Part shown: piece by piece, positions 9,466 to 22,014 of the stretch
How positions within the stretch are numbered: position 1 is the stretch's first letter
How the letters are laid out: each line of letters starts with the position of its first letter
Assembly: GCF_958295425.1 (NCBI RefSeq)
Contig: NC_081153.1
Location: 2,762,419 to 2,826,418 of the forward strand
Origin: Solea solea
Lineage: Eukaryota; Chordata; Actinopteri; Pleuronectiformes; Soleidae
Direction of reading: 5' to 3'
Length of the DNA stretch: 64,000 nucleotides
Notes under the pieces: model-generated
What the model was told of the DNA's origin: nothing
What the model saw: the letters and a program-made list of their open reading frames with translations, nothing else
Databases searched by the model: none
Program-made: the position numbers and the translations under genes

Positions 9466-10568
9466 ACTTTTTCACTTCCGATACAATACCGATATTGTAG
9501 CCTTGAGTATTGGCCGATACGGATCCGATACGATATCAGCACGAATCATACATACTTTAATGACTTATTTTGTAGTGTGGAATGTTAGAATAAAATAGAA
9601 TAGAATAGAATAGAATCAAGTGATATTACTTAAACAGAAAACAATAGTCAGCAACAGCAGGTATGAGAAAAACTGACCCATTTATTATTAACCAATGGGT
9701 TACATTAATTTTAACCTTCAACATAAGAATATTGGATTTTTTGCCATGTTAATTTCATACAGTCTATGGTTAATTTCATCAGGAGGAAAGTACCAAGTGC
9801 TAATGGGGGTGTTTTCAGAGCACCCGTGTTTCACTGGCGTGTCTTCAGAGAACACCCCCCTTGTTTTCACTATTTTGGATTAGCCCAACCCACTCGTCCC
9901 GCAGGTAAACCCGGAGCCCTGGGACCGGCCCCGCAGACGTACTTAGCTCCATGTGTGGAGCTTCAGGACACATTTAAAACACACACAGCTCTTGGCATGG
10001 CTGGTTTTTGGGGTATATTTAACAAACGGAGGCTGTTGAAAGTCGACAGATGGCGCTGGTTTATGAAATAATGTTGTTTTAGCAGCTCGCCTCAGGATGA
10101 CCTCCTTTACAATAATGTGTGTGCTATCGTCTGCTATACCTCACCCAGCTACCAGATTAATGTAAAACAACAATAATAATAGCAATATGAAATACAATGA
10201 AGACAATCCAATACAACTTATTATTCAAATGAAATCAAATAAATGAAATGACAGTTTAATGTTTCAAAACCATTCTACTCATGTATCTCACATGTGTGGC
10301 CTAGTAGCCTCTGAGTTCAGAGGTTAAAGAAAAATGTTTAACCTCTGAAAAAGCAGTAACACACACACACTGTTGTTGTGATCATGTGATCTACATGCAT
10401 CCAACACACAGAGCCCACGTGATCACAACAGGCGCTGCTGGATAGAAGTGCTGGAGTGGAATGGAATGTTGAGCGCTTATATCGGAGATATTAGAGGCAG
10501 TCCGATGTAATCCGATACTCGTTTTTTGGCTGATATCGGACCAATATCAATATCGGGACATCCCTAGT
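9466..10568. mobile_element. Possible non-autonomous hAT-type element
   Basis: The left edge has repeated CCGATACAATACCGATATTG and CCGATACGGATCCGATACGA words. The right edge has TCCGATACTCG, GATATCGGACC and finally ATATCGGGACATCCCTAG. Sequences beginning CTAGGGATGTCCCGATA are common termini of hAT miniatures in fish, and the right end fits that in reverse. The left terminus is not a clear inverted copy, so the element is either truncated or composite. No transposase is visible inside. Confidence 0.4.
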
Positions 10569-11676
10569 TATCAACGTTTCTTTTCTTTTTACAGCATAGT
10601 TAGAGCTGGTATACAGCAAATACAGAGGAATAAGAAAAAACAATGATCCAAGGTAGTTCAAAGATAGGGGAGAATGTACGTATAAAACGCCAGGTGATTA
10701 TTGAGTGAGATGCAGGTGGTGAACGATCAGAAGACTGCGAGGCTAAAGAGAAGTGGAAACAGGTATGTGAACATAAACGGAGCAGGGATGAGAATGGGAG
10801 GTTCTGAGGAGGAGAGGGGAAGGAAGGTAAGAGGTTCAGATTTCACAGTTTACAGTCACAACTACTACTAAACACGTGCACACTGATACCTTTTTTTTTG
10901 CTTGCACCAAGAGAACACATCATGTTTTTGAGTCTTAAAGTTAGGTAATATACAATTAAAGTAGAAGAGAGTTAAGATCAAATAAAAATAACATGTACCG
11001 TTATTGATCCCCCAGTGTGTCCTCAGATCTGATCAGAAAATCATATTTTTCAGGTCATTGTTACTTACATAACTTCTAAAATATCTCTAAAATGATGCAA
11101 CTTATGGGTACTTGAGATCCAAATGTTGGTAGATATTCTTAGTTTGATGTAATAAGAACAGTGACAGAGATTTGAAATAATGGCAGCTCCCAGTAGAGAG
11201 CCTTTGTTTCCCAGGGCAAGCGTGAATTGATAAAAAGGTTTTACTTTCGGTACAACGTGAGTTTAGTGTCAATGACGACACTAATCTTTGAAAAATCTTT
11301 GGATTCTTCCCTTTGGAACAATTTTATCGTGTCAGCCACGACTGATCATTTTGTGGCAATTTTGTACAAACATTGTAATCCCGTGTTTGTTGAGATGAGA
11401 TAGTGTAGTTAGCCAAGTGACCTTGGCTCCATGTGAGAAGGATATTGCCAGAGGGCTGAATGCCTCATGCTGGGAGATATTGCTGTTTGACGCACAGATA
11501 TTGCAGCTGAAGCACAGCATGAATTTCACACATGTGCTAAGAAAAAAAAAAAAAAACATTTTTGTGAGAAGCAATATTCACCTCACCGCATTGTTTTTAA
11601 ATTTAAATGTATTTCAGTGGAAATGATGATCCATCTGTTGTCGTTCCCTCAGAGTTAAATCGCACCTTATTCTCTG
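10569..11676. other. No gene recognised
   Basis: No coding or RNA motif seen and no repeat shared with the rest of the window. An A14-type run lies at about 11540-11555. Confidence 0.5.

Positions 11677-11768
<92 letters not shown>
11677..11768. repeat. (GATA)23 microsatellite
   Basis: An uninterrupted GATA tetranucleotide array of about 92 bp. Such arrays are normally highly length-polymorphic. Confidence 0.97.
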
Positions 11769-12267
11769 TTCAGCTCTATCACACAGGCACACAGTAATTT
11801 TAATCTTATGGAAATATCAATACAGTGTAGATTTAATATATTCTCAAGCCATAATTGGGTCCACATAATTATATTATCCGAGCTTCTAGTCAAACAGTTG
11901 TCCTAATTCACAGCTGACAGACATAATAAAATATATAAAGCTCATTCTAAGGCACAAAACCTTGACAAACTTTGAAACTGCAAAATCTATCTTCCATTCA
12001 GTGTTAATTGAACATCTCCAGGCTAGCATTTGGAGAGAATTGTTCATGTTCACAGTATTGATTGGCCCGCATCAGGCCTTCAGAGTAACATTGGCAGCAG
12101 TGCAGAAAGTGCACAAATCCATTCTCAAGACCCTTTTTTTATAATTACGCGCTGACATTATCCCCTACATTAAAATTCTATGACCTGGGGACAAAGACGA
12201 CACACCACCATCAGAAAATAAAAATAGGAAATAAGAATATTTTTTATATATGTAGTACTCAAGAGTA
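11769..12267. other. No gene recognised
   Basis: AT-rich sequence between two tandem arrays with no coding motif. Confidence 0.5.
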
Positions 12268-13056
12268 TTCAGGTAGGTAGGTACTTAACTAGGTAGGTAG
12301 GCAGGTAGGTACTTAACTAGATAGGTATTTAACTAGGTAGGTAGGTACTTAACTAGATAGATATTTAACTAGGTAGGTAGGTAGGTACTTAACTAGATAT
12401 ATATTTAACTAGGTAGGCAGGTAGGTATTTAACTAGGTAAGTAGGTAGGTAGGTACTTAACTAGGTAGGTAGGTAGGTACTTAACTAGATAGGCATTTAA
12501 CTAGGTAGGTAGGTAGGTAGGTGGGTAGGTACTTAACTAGATATATATTTAACTAGGTAGGCAGGTAGGTATTTAACTAGGTAGGTAGGTAAGTAGGTAC
12601 TTAACTAGATAGATATTTAACTAGGTAGGTAGGTAGGTACTTAACTAGATAGATATTTAACTAGGTAGGTAGGTAGGTACTTAACTAGATATACATTTAA
12701 CTAGGTAGGCAGGTAGGTACTTAACTAGGTACATATTTAACTAGGTAGGTAGGTACTTAACTAGGTAGGTAGATAGGTACTTAACTAGATAGATATTTAA
12801 CTAAGTAGGTAGGAACTTAACTAGATAGATACTTAATAGGTAGGCAAGTAGGTACTTAACTTGATAGATATTTAACTAGGTAGGTAGGTAGGTACTTAAC
12901 TAGATAGATATTTAATAGGTAGGCAAGTAGGTACTTAACTTGATAGATATTTAACTAGGTAGGTAGGTACTTAACTAGATAAATACTTAACTATCTATCT
13001 AGGTAGATACTTAACTATCTATCTAGGTAGGTAGATACTTAACTAGATAGATAGAT
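12268..13056. repeat. Minisatellite of GGTA runs and TTAACTAGATA blocks
   Basis: About 790 bp made of alternating modules: a variable number of AGGT/GGTA tetranucleotides, then ACTTAACTAGATAGATATTT, then AACTAGGTAGG and so on. The composite unit is about 36-48 bp and I estimate some twenty copies, with variants such as GGCA, AAGT and GATATA. At 12990-13056 the orientation changes to CTATCTATCTAGGTAG before the array ends. Confidence 0.92.
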
Positions 13057-13277
13057 GAATCCTTTCATTGATTGATCAATTTCTTTGAAAACACAAATGT
13101 AGCCTCAGTCTTTTAGTGCAGTGTCATACATCACTCTTCATCCAGTGTGTGATTTTTGAGCCTGTGGCTGCATTTAGTGAAAACACCATAGCAACTGAAA
13201 CCACTTTTCACCACAATCACCACAGCAGACGTTTAGTGAGAAAGGACAAGACTTTTTAGTGCATTGATCTTAATCCA

Positions 13278-13322
<45 letters not shown>

Positions 13323-13889
13323 ACCCCCCTGTTCTTGGTTTTGTGTGCAACTCGCCACAACCTCCCTCCCTCCCTTCCTATAACCCTGCCAACTTTTTCA
13401 TACACACACACACAGACTCCCAGCAGCCGTCACGTTCAGCTGGTTATTCAAGACCCCATCCAGTCAAGTGCTCGTCCATCTGTCAGCATGCAAATCTCAA
13501 CAAGAGATGCCACTCTTCTGTCAAATGATGAACTCCTGTTCATGCACACACACAGTGACGTTCAGGGGCCCCTGGGTGTCCATGCAGGGACTGCATCATC
13601 ATAGTCTACGTAGTCTTGACCTTGGTTTTAGAGAAGCCTGTATTTTCCTTCTGTTGTATCCGTAATGCTTTTATGGTAATTGGTTCAAATAATCCAATTT
13701 GTTGCTGTGTGCGTTCAGGGAAAAACCTTTTTACTCCAGAACTGTTTCTCATGTTTCATGAATGAATGAAATTAAATAAAATAACAAATAAAATAAAAAA
13801 TACTGGCCAGCCATTTTTCCATAGCTCACTGCGTAGGCTGTTATACATATAAATATGTTTCTTTTTTTCCTTATTACTGTATTTTAGCT
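13057..13889. other. No gene recognised; (CT)n at 13279-13321
   Basis: Contains a CT microsatellite at 13279-13321 and A-rich AAATAAAATA words near 13770-13800. The short open frames around 13335-13665 overlap low-complexity sequence and show no motif. Confidence 0.5.
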
Positions 13890-14100
13890 TCTTCCTTTAG
13901 GTCTCGCCACAGTGGATCTTTTGCCTCCATTCTTTTGTTCTCCAGGTTCTCCAGGGTCCTCACACAGTCTAAAAACAATGCAGATTAGGGGACTAGGCAA
14001 AATGGACACTCTAAATTGACTGTGAGTGTGAGACAACCGGCGACCTGTCCACAGTGCACCTCGCCTTTCACCCTGTGTCAGCTGGGATTGGCACCAGCGT
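13890..14100 (+). repeat. Decayed copy of the tRNA-derived SINE body
   Basis: CACACAGTCTAAAAACAATG, CAAAATGGACACTCTAAATTG and CAGCTGGGATTGGCACCAGC match the body of the SINE at 7749-8123 in the same order and orientation. The tRNA-like head is unrecognisable and there is no target duplication, so this is an old copy. Confidence 0.6.
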
Positions 14101-14467
14101 GTTTTCTTTAGGCCCATTCTGTTATTTTCTCGCTAACTGCCCTACAAATCTGTGTTTATGTCTTACAGATCCGCCAGTGTCGCCTCTTCCCCGGGTACAC
14201 ATCCTCACCGGACATCCTCGCCACACTCGGAACCTCTTACCCTAGCGCAGTGCTGTGACCGGAGTCTTGTCGACTCCTCACACAACTTGTTGACTTGTGC
14301 CAATGACGTCGATGTGTCGACACATCAGCTTTTCTGTTAACGCTCTACTGTGTGCACTGCCAGATCAACATCAACAACAATATTAGCCGCACGCGCTATT
14401 GTATGAACTCCTCTTTGCTTTTCAAAGCAGGGGAAAAAGTCTTTCACAAGCGGAAACCGCTGTCAAG

Positions 14468-14522
14468 TTAGCCTCCCGTCCACTCAGTTGTTGATAGTGA
14501 AGTGGAGGCGCTTTAGTGACAC
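14468..14522 (+). repeat. Direct repeat left of the Tc1 element
   Basis: TTAGCCTCCCGTCCACTCAG followed by TTGTTG..GTGAAGTGGAG recurs at 16273-16325, just beyond the Tc1 insertion. The two copies differ at a few bases. Between it and the transposon, ACACAGCTAGTTAGC is itself repeated (14521 and 14586). Confidence 0.8.
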
Positions 14523-14619
14523 ACAGCTAGTTAGCTAGCTAACTAGATAGATAACTAGTTAATTAGAAAGATAGATATATTTCTACACAGCTAGTTAGCC
14601 AGCTACCAAGCTATCTATA

Positions 14620-16198
<1,579 letters not shown>

Positions 16199-16272
16199 TA
16201 TATCTAATGCCCTACTTTGTGAAACCTGACAAACACAGACAAGAATGTGCAGTTCTGTCGCTGCTGTCACGT

Positions 16273-16325
16273 TAGCCTCCCGTCCACTCAGTTGTTGTTG
16301 GTGAAGTGGAGACGCTTAGAGACAC
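16273..16325 (+). repeat. Direct repeat right of the Tc1 element
   Basis: Partner of 14468-14522. The pair brackets the transposon with extra unmatched sequence on the left, so it is not the transposon's own target duplication, which is TA. Confidence 0.8.
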
Positions 16326-16990
16326 TTCTGTTCATTCTGGTCACAATGCCGAAGATTGGATAACAATCCATCATCGGGGTGTATTCACACCTTTATTCAC
16401 AAGTGGACGGGCCTAAGAATTACCCCTAAGATGATGCACTTCATTTTGCATTGGGGCGACTCCAAGCCTCTCCATCATGCCAAATATCTCAAAATGCAAT
16501 GCCCACACCTCACATCCATAAGTCATCACTGGGAGAACATATTCCTTGAACAACTTCCTTCAATGGGAAATTGGGTTAGTATCTATAATTATTAACATTA
16601 TAAATCAGTTTTGCTTGCTGAGGATTTATTTTGAGTGTTTCGCTGAAACAGCCAGATCATATATAAAGAAGTGACTCAGTGGCCTCAGACTTTAAAGGTA
16701 GAGCGGTCACCTTTGCAAGGACATAAATCTGGCCAACGGGTCATTGCAGCCCTGAGGCTTTAGGGATGTGTGGACTAAAGCTTGGCGGAATTCGTGTGCC
16801 CAGGCTCACTGCAGCGAAAATGCCAGGGACTGAAATTAAATTGTCCCATTTGTCTGCTGCAGCTAAAGATGCCAAACAGACAATGTTTGTGTTTCCCTGG
16901 CTGTTGTTAAGATACAGTTAAACAGGCTCTGGTGCCATTTAATTATCTGTTATTATTACTATTGTTATACATTAAGCAAAGGTGTACACA
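16326..16990. other. No gene recognised
   Basis: No motif, splice context or repeat seen. The open frame at 16356-16595 has no recognisable similarity. Confidence 0.45.
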
Positions 16991-19900
16991 CACTGAAAAA
17001 AATGTTTTGTTGAATGTACTTAATTTTATTTCGTCAAGTGGTTGCACGAAATAATTATATCTAAAGCTAGATATATTTTTTATGTTGGGGGCACTAATAA
17101 TCTTTAAGTAAATTCAAATAAATTATATTAGTAATTTTTCCTCAACTACGTTGAGTACATTTTAATCTAATTTCTTTAGTAAGTCTAATTAAACCCGTTT
17201 TAAATATGCTTAAATAAATTGTGTATGCTTTTTAGATTGTTATTTGCTCTTTCAGATCAATTTAATAGTTCAAATACTAAAACCTTTAATTAAGTTCATT
17301 CTAATTCAACTTTTAATAAATGCAATATTGGGCATCATCCACCACACAGAAACAAAAGCTGGGTTAAGACAACTGACTTTAATAAGCCACACTTTGATGA
17401 CTAGTGAATATCCTATCACTCTATTGGGTGTTGGCCTGGAACAGACAAGAGTGGTGATCATTCATTACTGCCATAACACACATAACTAGCAGTTTGTGGG
17501 TGTAATGTTCACACCATTGGCTGTGTGAATACTTGTATTTTGTACACAAACACTTTCTCATCTTCATGGAACACTAACTGAAGTTGCATTTGAGATCAAA
17601 TTAAACATTCTCTCCACAGAAACAGCAAAGCACCACATACAAGTGTGGCTGAAGCATTCCTACAGTCCAACACTGATTTTGTTCTTCAGGCCAAGGACCT
17701 TGGGGGAAAGTTTTTCCCCATCCATTTGCATGAGCACTTTTTGAATGAGTTCGTAATAGTGTCTCAGTTCTTTGGGGTAGGCCAGGTTCAATGCATAGAT
17801 CACTCCAAGCATCACTGCGCAAGCCTGGGCTGCAGATCCAATGTTGTCCAGGATGATCACGCCTTCAACAAATATTCCAATGTCATCATAATGTCCAGTT
17901 TCTCCATTGTCCTTGCTGATGACAAAATGCCCATGGTGCACCTTTGCATGTCTGTCTGGATGTCATTTCCTTCGGTGTCCTGCGTATTTAAAGTAAACAG
18001 GAAAAAAAGGAAAACGTTTGAGTGCTTTCCCATAAATAACCACTATTTTTAAGAAATACATTGTACACCTAGCACAACAAATATTTTCAGATTTCAATCA
18101 GGGAAAATGTCCACACAAGCTACATTTGTGCATCCAGTGTTTTATGGGCATTGTGTGATGCAAGGTGTGCTTTTGAGTTTACTCTTCGATCTCTATGCTG
18201 GGATCTATCATATAAGACACAAGAACAAAATATTTTACCATATTGACTCTGTGGATTAGCATAACCTCACTACTAGTCATTGAGTTACTCCATACTTTGA
18301 CTGAAGACAAATAACCCAGAGCTACATACAGTCATAAGAATAAGTATGTCTGATGGAAATTGTTGTCTTTTTGATGTATTTGGACACACCCATATTTGAT
18401 CCTCTTTGAAACTGTTCCTTTAGATGAGGGTGGCATTCTTGATTAACAGCTGCTTACATTGACTTTTTAAAATGTGTTAGAGTATATAACCTTTTGCAGT
18501 TGGCACTGTTTCAAAGAAATCAAGTCTTTGCCTGTCCAAATATGTTCAAAAATCCAAAGGCCTGTGTTCACATGACTATACTGTATATTTACAATGTCAT
18601 CCAGTCTCATTTACACGGATAAAGCAGCACTAGAAACATCATCATTTGTCATACAATCTATAATAGTGCACTGTAACAATAAAGTATTATTTTACCCACA
18701 CAGTAGAAACCTCTGTCTGATGTGGAAGATATCCAGTGGAAAGTCACCACTACAGGGCAACTAACTTTGAGTCTCAAATACAAGTTACATTCAGAACTAA
18801 TTGCAAAAAGAAAATATTTTTATTCACCATATACTCGTGGATTAGTTGTCCATCATCTTCACCAAGGTAGAGGCAAAGTGCCCGGAGGACTGCTGCCCTT
18901 TTTGAATGAACATCACTTGTAGCCTGTGTAAAGAGATCACATTGATTAAAAACATTTTCTGACACTTGAATAATTACAAAAATATTTAAAGTTTTCAACC
19001 TAAATAACCTTATTCCTTTGATCACAAAATAATGGTGATGTATGAATGTGTAGGATGAAAGCGCTGTTTTACTTGACATTAAATTTGGGACACAGCGCTG
19101 ACAAAAAGGGTGACCCCTTTAAAATTAGGTGCCAAGCACATCCAGTCTGATATGCTGGCTGCTGTGCTAAGCATTGTCAAAAATCCTGCTTCAATGTCCA
19201 ACCTAAGTGAACAGGTTTTAGACATCTTCTCTCTTACATTTGATGCCCTGTTCCTTTGTCTGATGTCATTCAATAGTTCAACTCTCAGATTTTCCAGACT
19301 TTCATCTGTTTCGCCAGTGGGGTGACGGCCGAACAGACACTGCGCTGCCTGGGTCGGTCACCACACACGGCGGTGGTCAAATGCCCTCCGACTTTGTAAG
19401 CGCAACATTAGTGTTTAAACACAGCGACAACCGATATTTTATTTTATAATGTATTAGGAGCATGTTAAGTTAGCTAGGTAAAGCATGTGTCTAGCTTAAC
19501 TACTTTAGTTTCGATCAAAACATTTGAAAAATGTAAATACATCATGGTTAAAGTAATGTGATTATTAAAGACTTACCCAAACAATTCTGAATTCAGCCGA
19601 GGAATGGCGAGTAACGTCCGCTTCCCAGGTTTCCCAGAGTAGATATGAACTTCTGCCGCCCAAAGTCTTAAAGTGGCGGTATGTTTGTGAGCATGCGTCA
19701 AAATTCAAACAAATTAAGACAAGCTTATCTCTTTTGAGCTACATTTAATTAAACAAAATATGATTGTCATAATTTTTACATTATATGTTGGAATTAATAC
19801 AATTTTATAAGGGAAGTTAAATAATACAAATATTTCTATTAAAATATGCTTGCCTAGTATATGAAACATTTACAAGGGGTCAGAATCATTTTTTTAAGTG
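16991..19900 (-). mobile_element. Putative CACTA-type element carrying a SAMD3-like gene
   Basis: The left end reads CACTGAAAAAAATG and the right end, in reverse complement, CACTTAAAAAAATG: 13 of 14 bases match. AT-rich subterminal DNA follows on both sides (TGTACTTAATTTTATT near 17018; TTTAATTAAACAAAATATGA near 19745). CACTG/CACTA termini are the mark of the EnSpm/CACTA superfamily. I see no matching 2-4-bp target duplication (ACA left, AAT right), so the ends may have decayed or the match may be coincidental. Most of the interior is the broken minus-strand gene described separately; no CACTA transposase is visible. Confidence 0.45.
17660..19680 (-). pseudogene. SAMD3-like multi-copy fish gene, broken
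   Basis: Minus-strand pieces match, by recollection, a large family of uncharacterised teleost proteins usually named sterile alpha motif domain-containing protein 3-like; the SAM domain itself is not seen. Pieces in order: a possible leader exon at 19577-19680 ending in a GTAAGT donor; 19200-19350 with GRHPTGETDESLENLR and RNRASNVREKMSKT; an exon at 18838-18919 between a TTTACACAG acceptor and a GGTGAAT donor encoding KRAAVLRALCLYLGEDDG; a last exon from about 17978 after TACGCAG encoding GIFVEGVIILDNIG, ACAVMLGVIYALNLAYPKEL and a stop near 17660. A frame break near 17935-17950 and loss of the central domain indicate a pseudogene. Function of the family is unknown. Confidence 0.55.
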
Positions 19901-20009
19901 AATTTGAATAAACTAAATGCTCAGTTTCATTGGGGACATTATATCATTATTAGTATTATTATACATTATTATATTATTGTTGGACAAAACTTAAAATATA
20001 ACTATTCCC

Positions 20010-20215
20010 AGTGTGTGTGTGTGTGTCGGGTATTACTAATGTTGCGGGGACCTAAAACTGTTTACACAGTCACATTATGGGCACTTCTTTGTGGGGACAA
20101 AAATCAAGTCCCCACAATGTAAATAACTACATTTTAAGGTGAAGATATGTTTTAAGGTTAGGGTTAGGGTAAGGTTAGGGTCAGGGTCAGGGTTAGGGTT
20201 AGGCCAGTAGTAATT
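20010..20215 (+). repeat. GGGGAC repeat with telomere-like (TTAGGG) variants
   Basis: TTGCGGGGACCTAAAACTG, TTTGTGGGGACAAAAATCAA and CCCCACAATGTAAATAACTA are segments of a repeat common in fish introns. It is followed at 20154-20205 by GGTTAGGGTTAGGGTAAGG and GGTCAGGGTCAGGGTTAGGG. The hexamer run is short and impure, so it is a repeat component rather than an internal telomere fusion. A (GT)n tract (20011-20026) precedes it. Confidence 0.65.
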
Positions 20216-20529
20216 GTGGTTAAGGTAAGAGTAAGTCTCCAGGAAATGAATGTAAGTAAATGCAATGTCCCCTCAAGTCATGAATTTCAAACATGTGTGT
20301 GTGTGCGTGTGTGTGCGCTAATTCTTTCCTTTTTTTTCTTTTATTTATATGTACAGGTTATAACATTGAGACGGGGTCTCATTTTCAACCAAGAAACGTA
20401 TAAGATAAACTATATGCTCTTTATATATTAGTATTGATCTGTTTTTTAATCTTTGACTCTGACAAGTTGCACACAGCTTTGCTAATTTGAAAACTTGTGA
20501 CCTCAGTTCTACAATTGTTAAGATTGTAG

Positions 20530-20925
20530 AATCTCTGCACCCTAACCCTTGGCAGCTCCTTCAGCGGCAGGCTCCGGCACCCTCAGTGTAGGAAGGAGTG
20601 CTACCAAAAGTCCTTCATCCCCACTGCTGTTCGGATATTTAACTCCTGGTTGTAATTGTCCACTCACTTCCTACTTACCCCTGATACTTACTCTATATTA
20701 GAGTGTAATTTTATCTTTTTTACTTTTATTTTTTGTAATTTTCTTACTTTTGTATTGTATTTAATTTTAATTTTAATTTTAATTTTAATTTTAATTTTAA
20801 TTTTAATTTTATTCTTATTTTTATTTTTATTTTTATTCTATTCTAGTTTCTTAACTGAGCTGTTGTGAATGTGTGTTTCCTCCCTGGGGGAGGAATAAAG
20901 TTCAATTCAATTCAATTCAATTCAT
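20530..20925 (+). mobile_element. LINE 3' end fragment with (TTTTAA)n
   Basis: In frame one can read a KSFIPTAVRIFNSWL peptide, matching the last conserved block (SFIPTAVRLLN) of fish LINE ORF2 proteins. A 3' UTR follows with TTTTAA repeats (20758-20812), TTTTTA repeats (20813-20840), CCTGGGGGAGGAATAAAG and a (TTCAA)n tail ending near 20925. The rest of the LINE is missing (5' truncation). Confidence 0.75.
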
Positions 20926-21099
20926 CCTGTTCGAGAACAAAGGACCATTTAAATTAAGATTGATGACAAGGAAGAATGCAGTGTTCTGTACATGCGGTAT
21001 GGGAAAGCCTGGTGATGTACTCATGCTGTAACCACAACAAACTTAAATGAATAAGAGCTCATTAATTTGTTCAGCACATTTGTTTCCTGATACTGACAT

Positions 21100-21600
21100 G
21101 TGATAAACACCTGAGGACAATTCCAATGGCTGCCATGGCCACGCCCTTTTGAATCTGCAAAGGTTTTCAGTAACTTTTGAACTTGGATGGGTCTGGTACA
21201 ATTTGACATGTTTCTCGTGCTGCTACAATAACCCCCCTTAAACAAGTTTGTTCAGTTACGAAACTTGCAAAACACCAAAACGGACGCCAATTTCAAGATG
21301 GCCAACTTCCTGTTTAGTTGCGGTCATGGGTCCCAATGCGATTCTTTGTTCATCTTGAGCCAAACGATAATCCACCAAATCTTCTGTGAAACTAAATGTA
21401 GGCATGTTACCAGAGGGGGCACTACTGAGCCGCTTGGGTTGGTTTTTCGCATTATCATTATTTTATAAAGAATTTCGCTAGTTCTGATTTGCGTGTTATT
21501 TTTGTTCGTTTTCACACACGTTTAGGGGGTCAAAATCTAGATTCAACTCGGAGAAAGAAAAAAATAGGTCCTCGCACCACTGTGTGCGTGCTCAAGCACA
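21100..21600. repeat. Unclassified repeat E (CGGCCATTTT / GGAAGT type), copy 1
   Basis: Contains GGACGCCAATTTCAAGATGG, CCAACTTCCTGTTTAG and GAGGGGGCACTACTGAGCC, words of a diffuse teleost repeat family. Further members lie at about 23040-24090, 42170-42420, 45095-45360 and 51780-52175. Copies share short phrases rather than continuous alignment and have no visible termini. Confidence 0.45.
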
Positions 21601-21735
21601 AAAAGAATTCTTTGCATTTCAATAATGTTCTACGCACCTTGTGCTCAAACCCTAATTAAAATGTATGGAATGAGATAAGATGGCAAACCTGTTTATAGGT
21701 ATGTGTGTGTATAAATGTAAGCCCGTCACTGATTG

Positions 21736-21744
<9 letters not shown>

Positions 21745-21773
<29 letters not shown>

Positions 21774-22014
21774 GAGGTTCAGATAATTGTTCCCATCTCC
21801 AGTTAGAATCTTCCACGCTCTGACTGGAGTCATTTCATCACATGCTCTCGTGCTCCGTAGTGTCGCTGCTGCCTCTGCCGCTCCTCCTGCTGCTGCTGCT
21901 GTCGCCTCCTCTCCTCTCCTCTCCTCTCATCTCATCTCATCTCATCTCCTCTCCGCACGGATGCACGGACATAACCGGACTGGACTCCACTCGCAGCCCG
22001 CGACTCATTTTGAA
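21745..22014 (+). promoter_or_regulatory. Possible promoter and non-coding first exon
   Basis: A GC-rich block with CTGCTGCTGCTG and CTCCTCTC runs stands out from AT-rich surroundings. It is preceded by TATAAATG (21710-21717) and a (CT)n tract (21741-21766) and ends TTTTGAA with a strong GTGAGT donor at 22015. This is what a fish 5'-UTR exon looks like. The sialyltransferase 25 kb downstream on the same strand, which needs 5' exons, is a candidate owner, but nothing in the sequence proves the connection. A (CTCTC/CTCAT)n repeat alone could mimic the composition. Confidence 0.3.

Noticed and set aside
11603..11893. Open frame with repeated IYLS
   Set aside because: Translation of the (GATA)n array.
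20154..20205. Interstitial telomere from chromosome fusion
   Set aside because: Too short and impure, and attached to a dispersed GGGGAC repeat.
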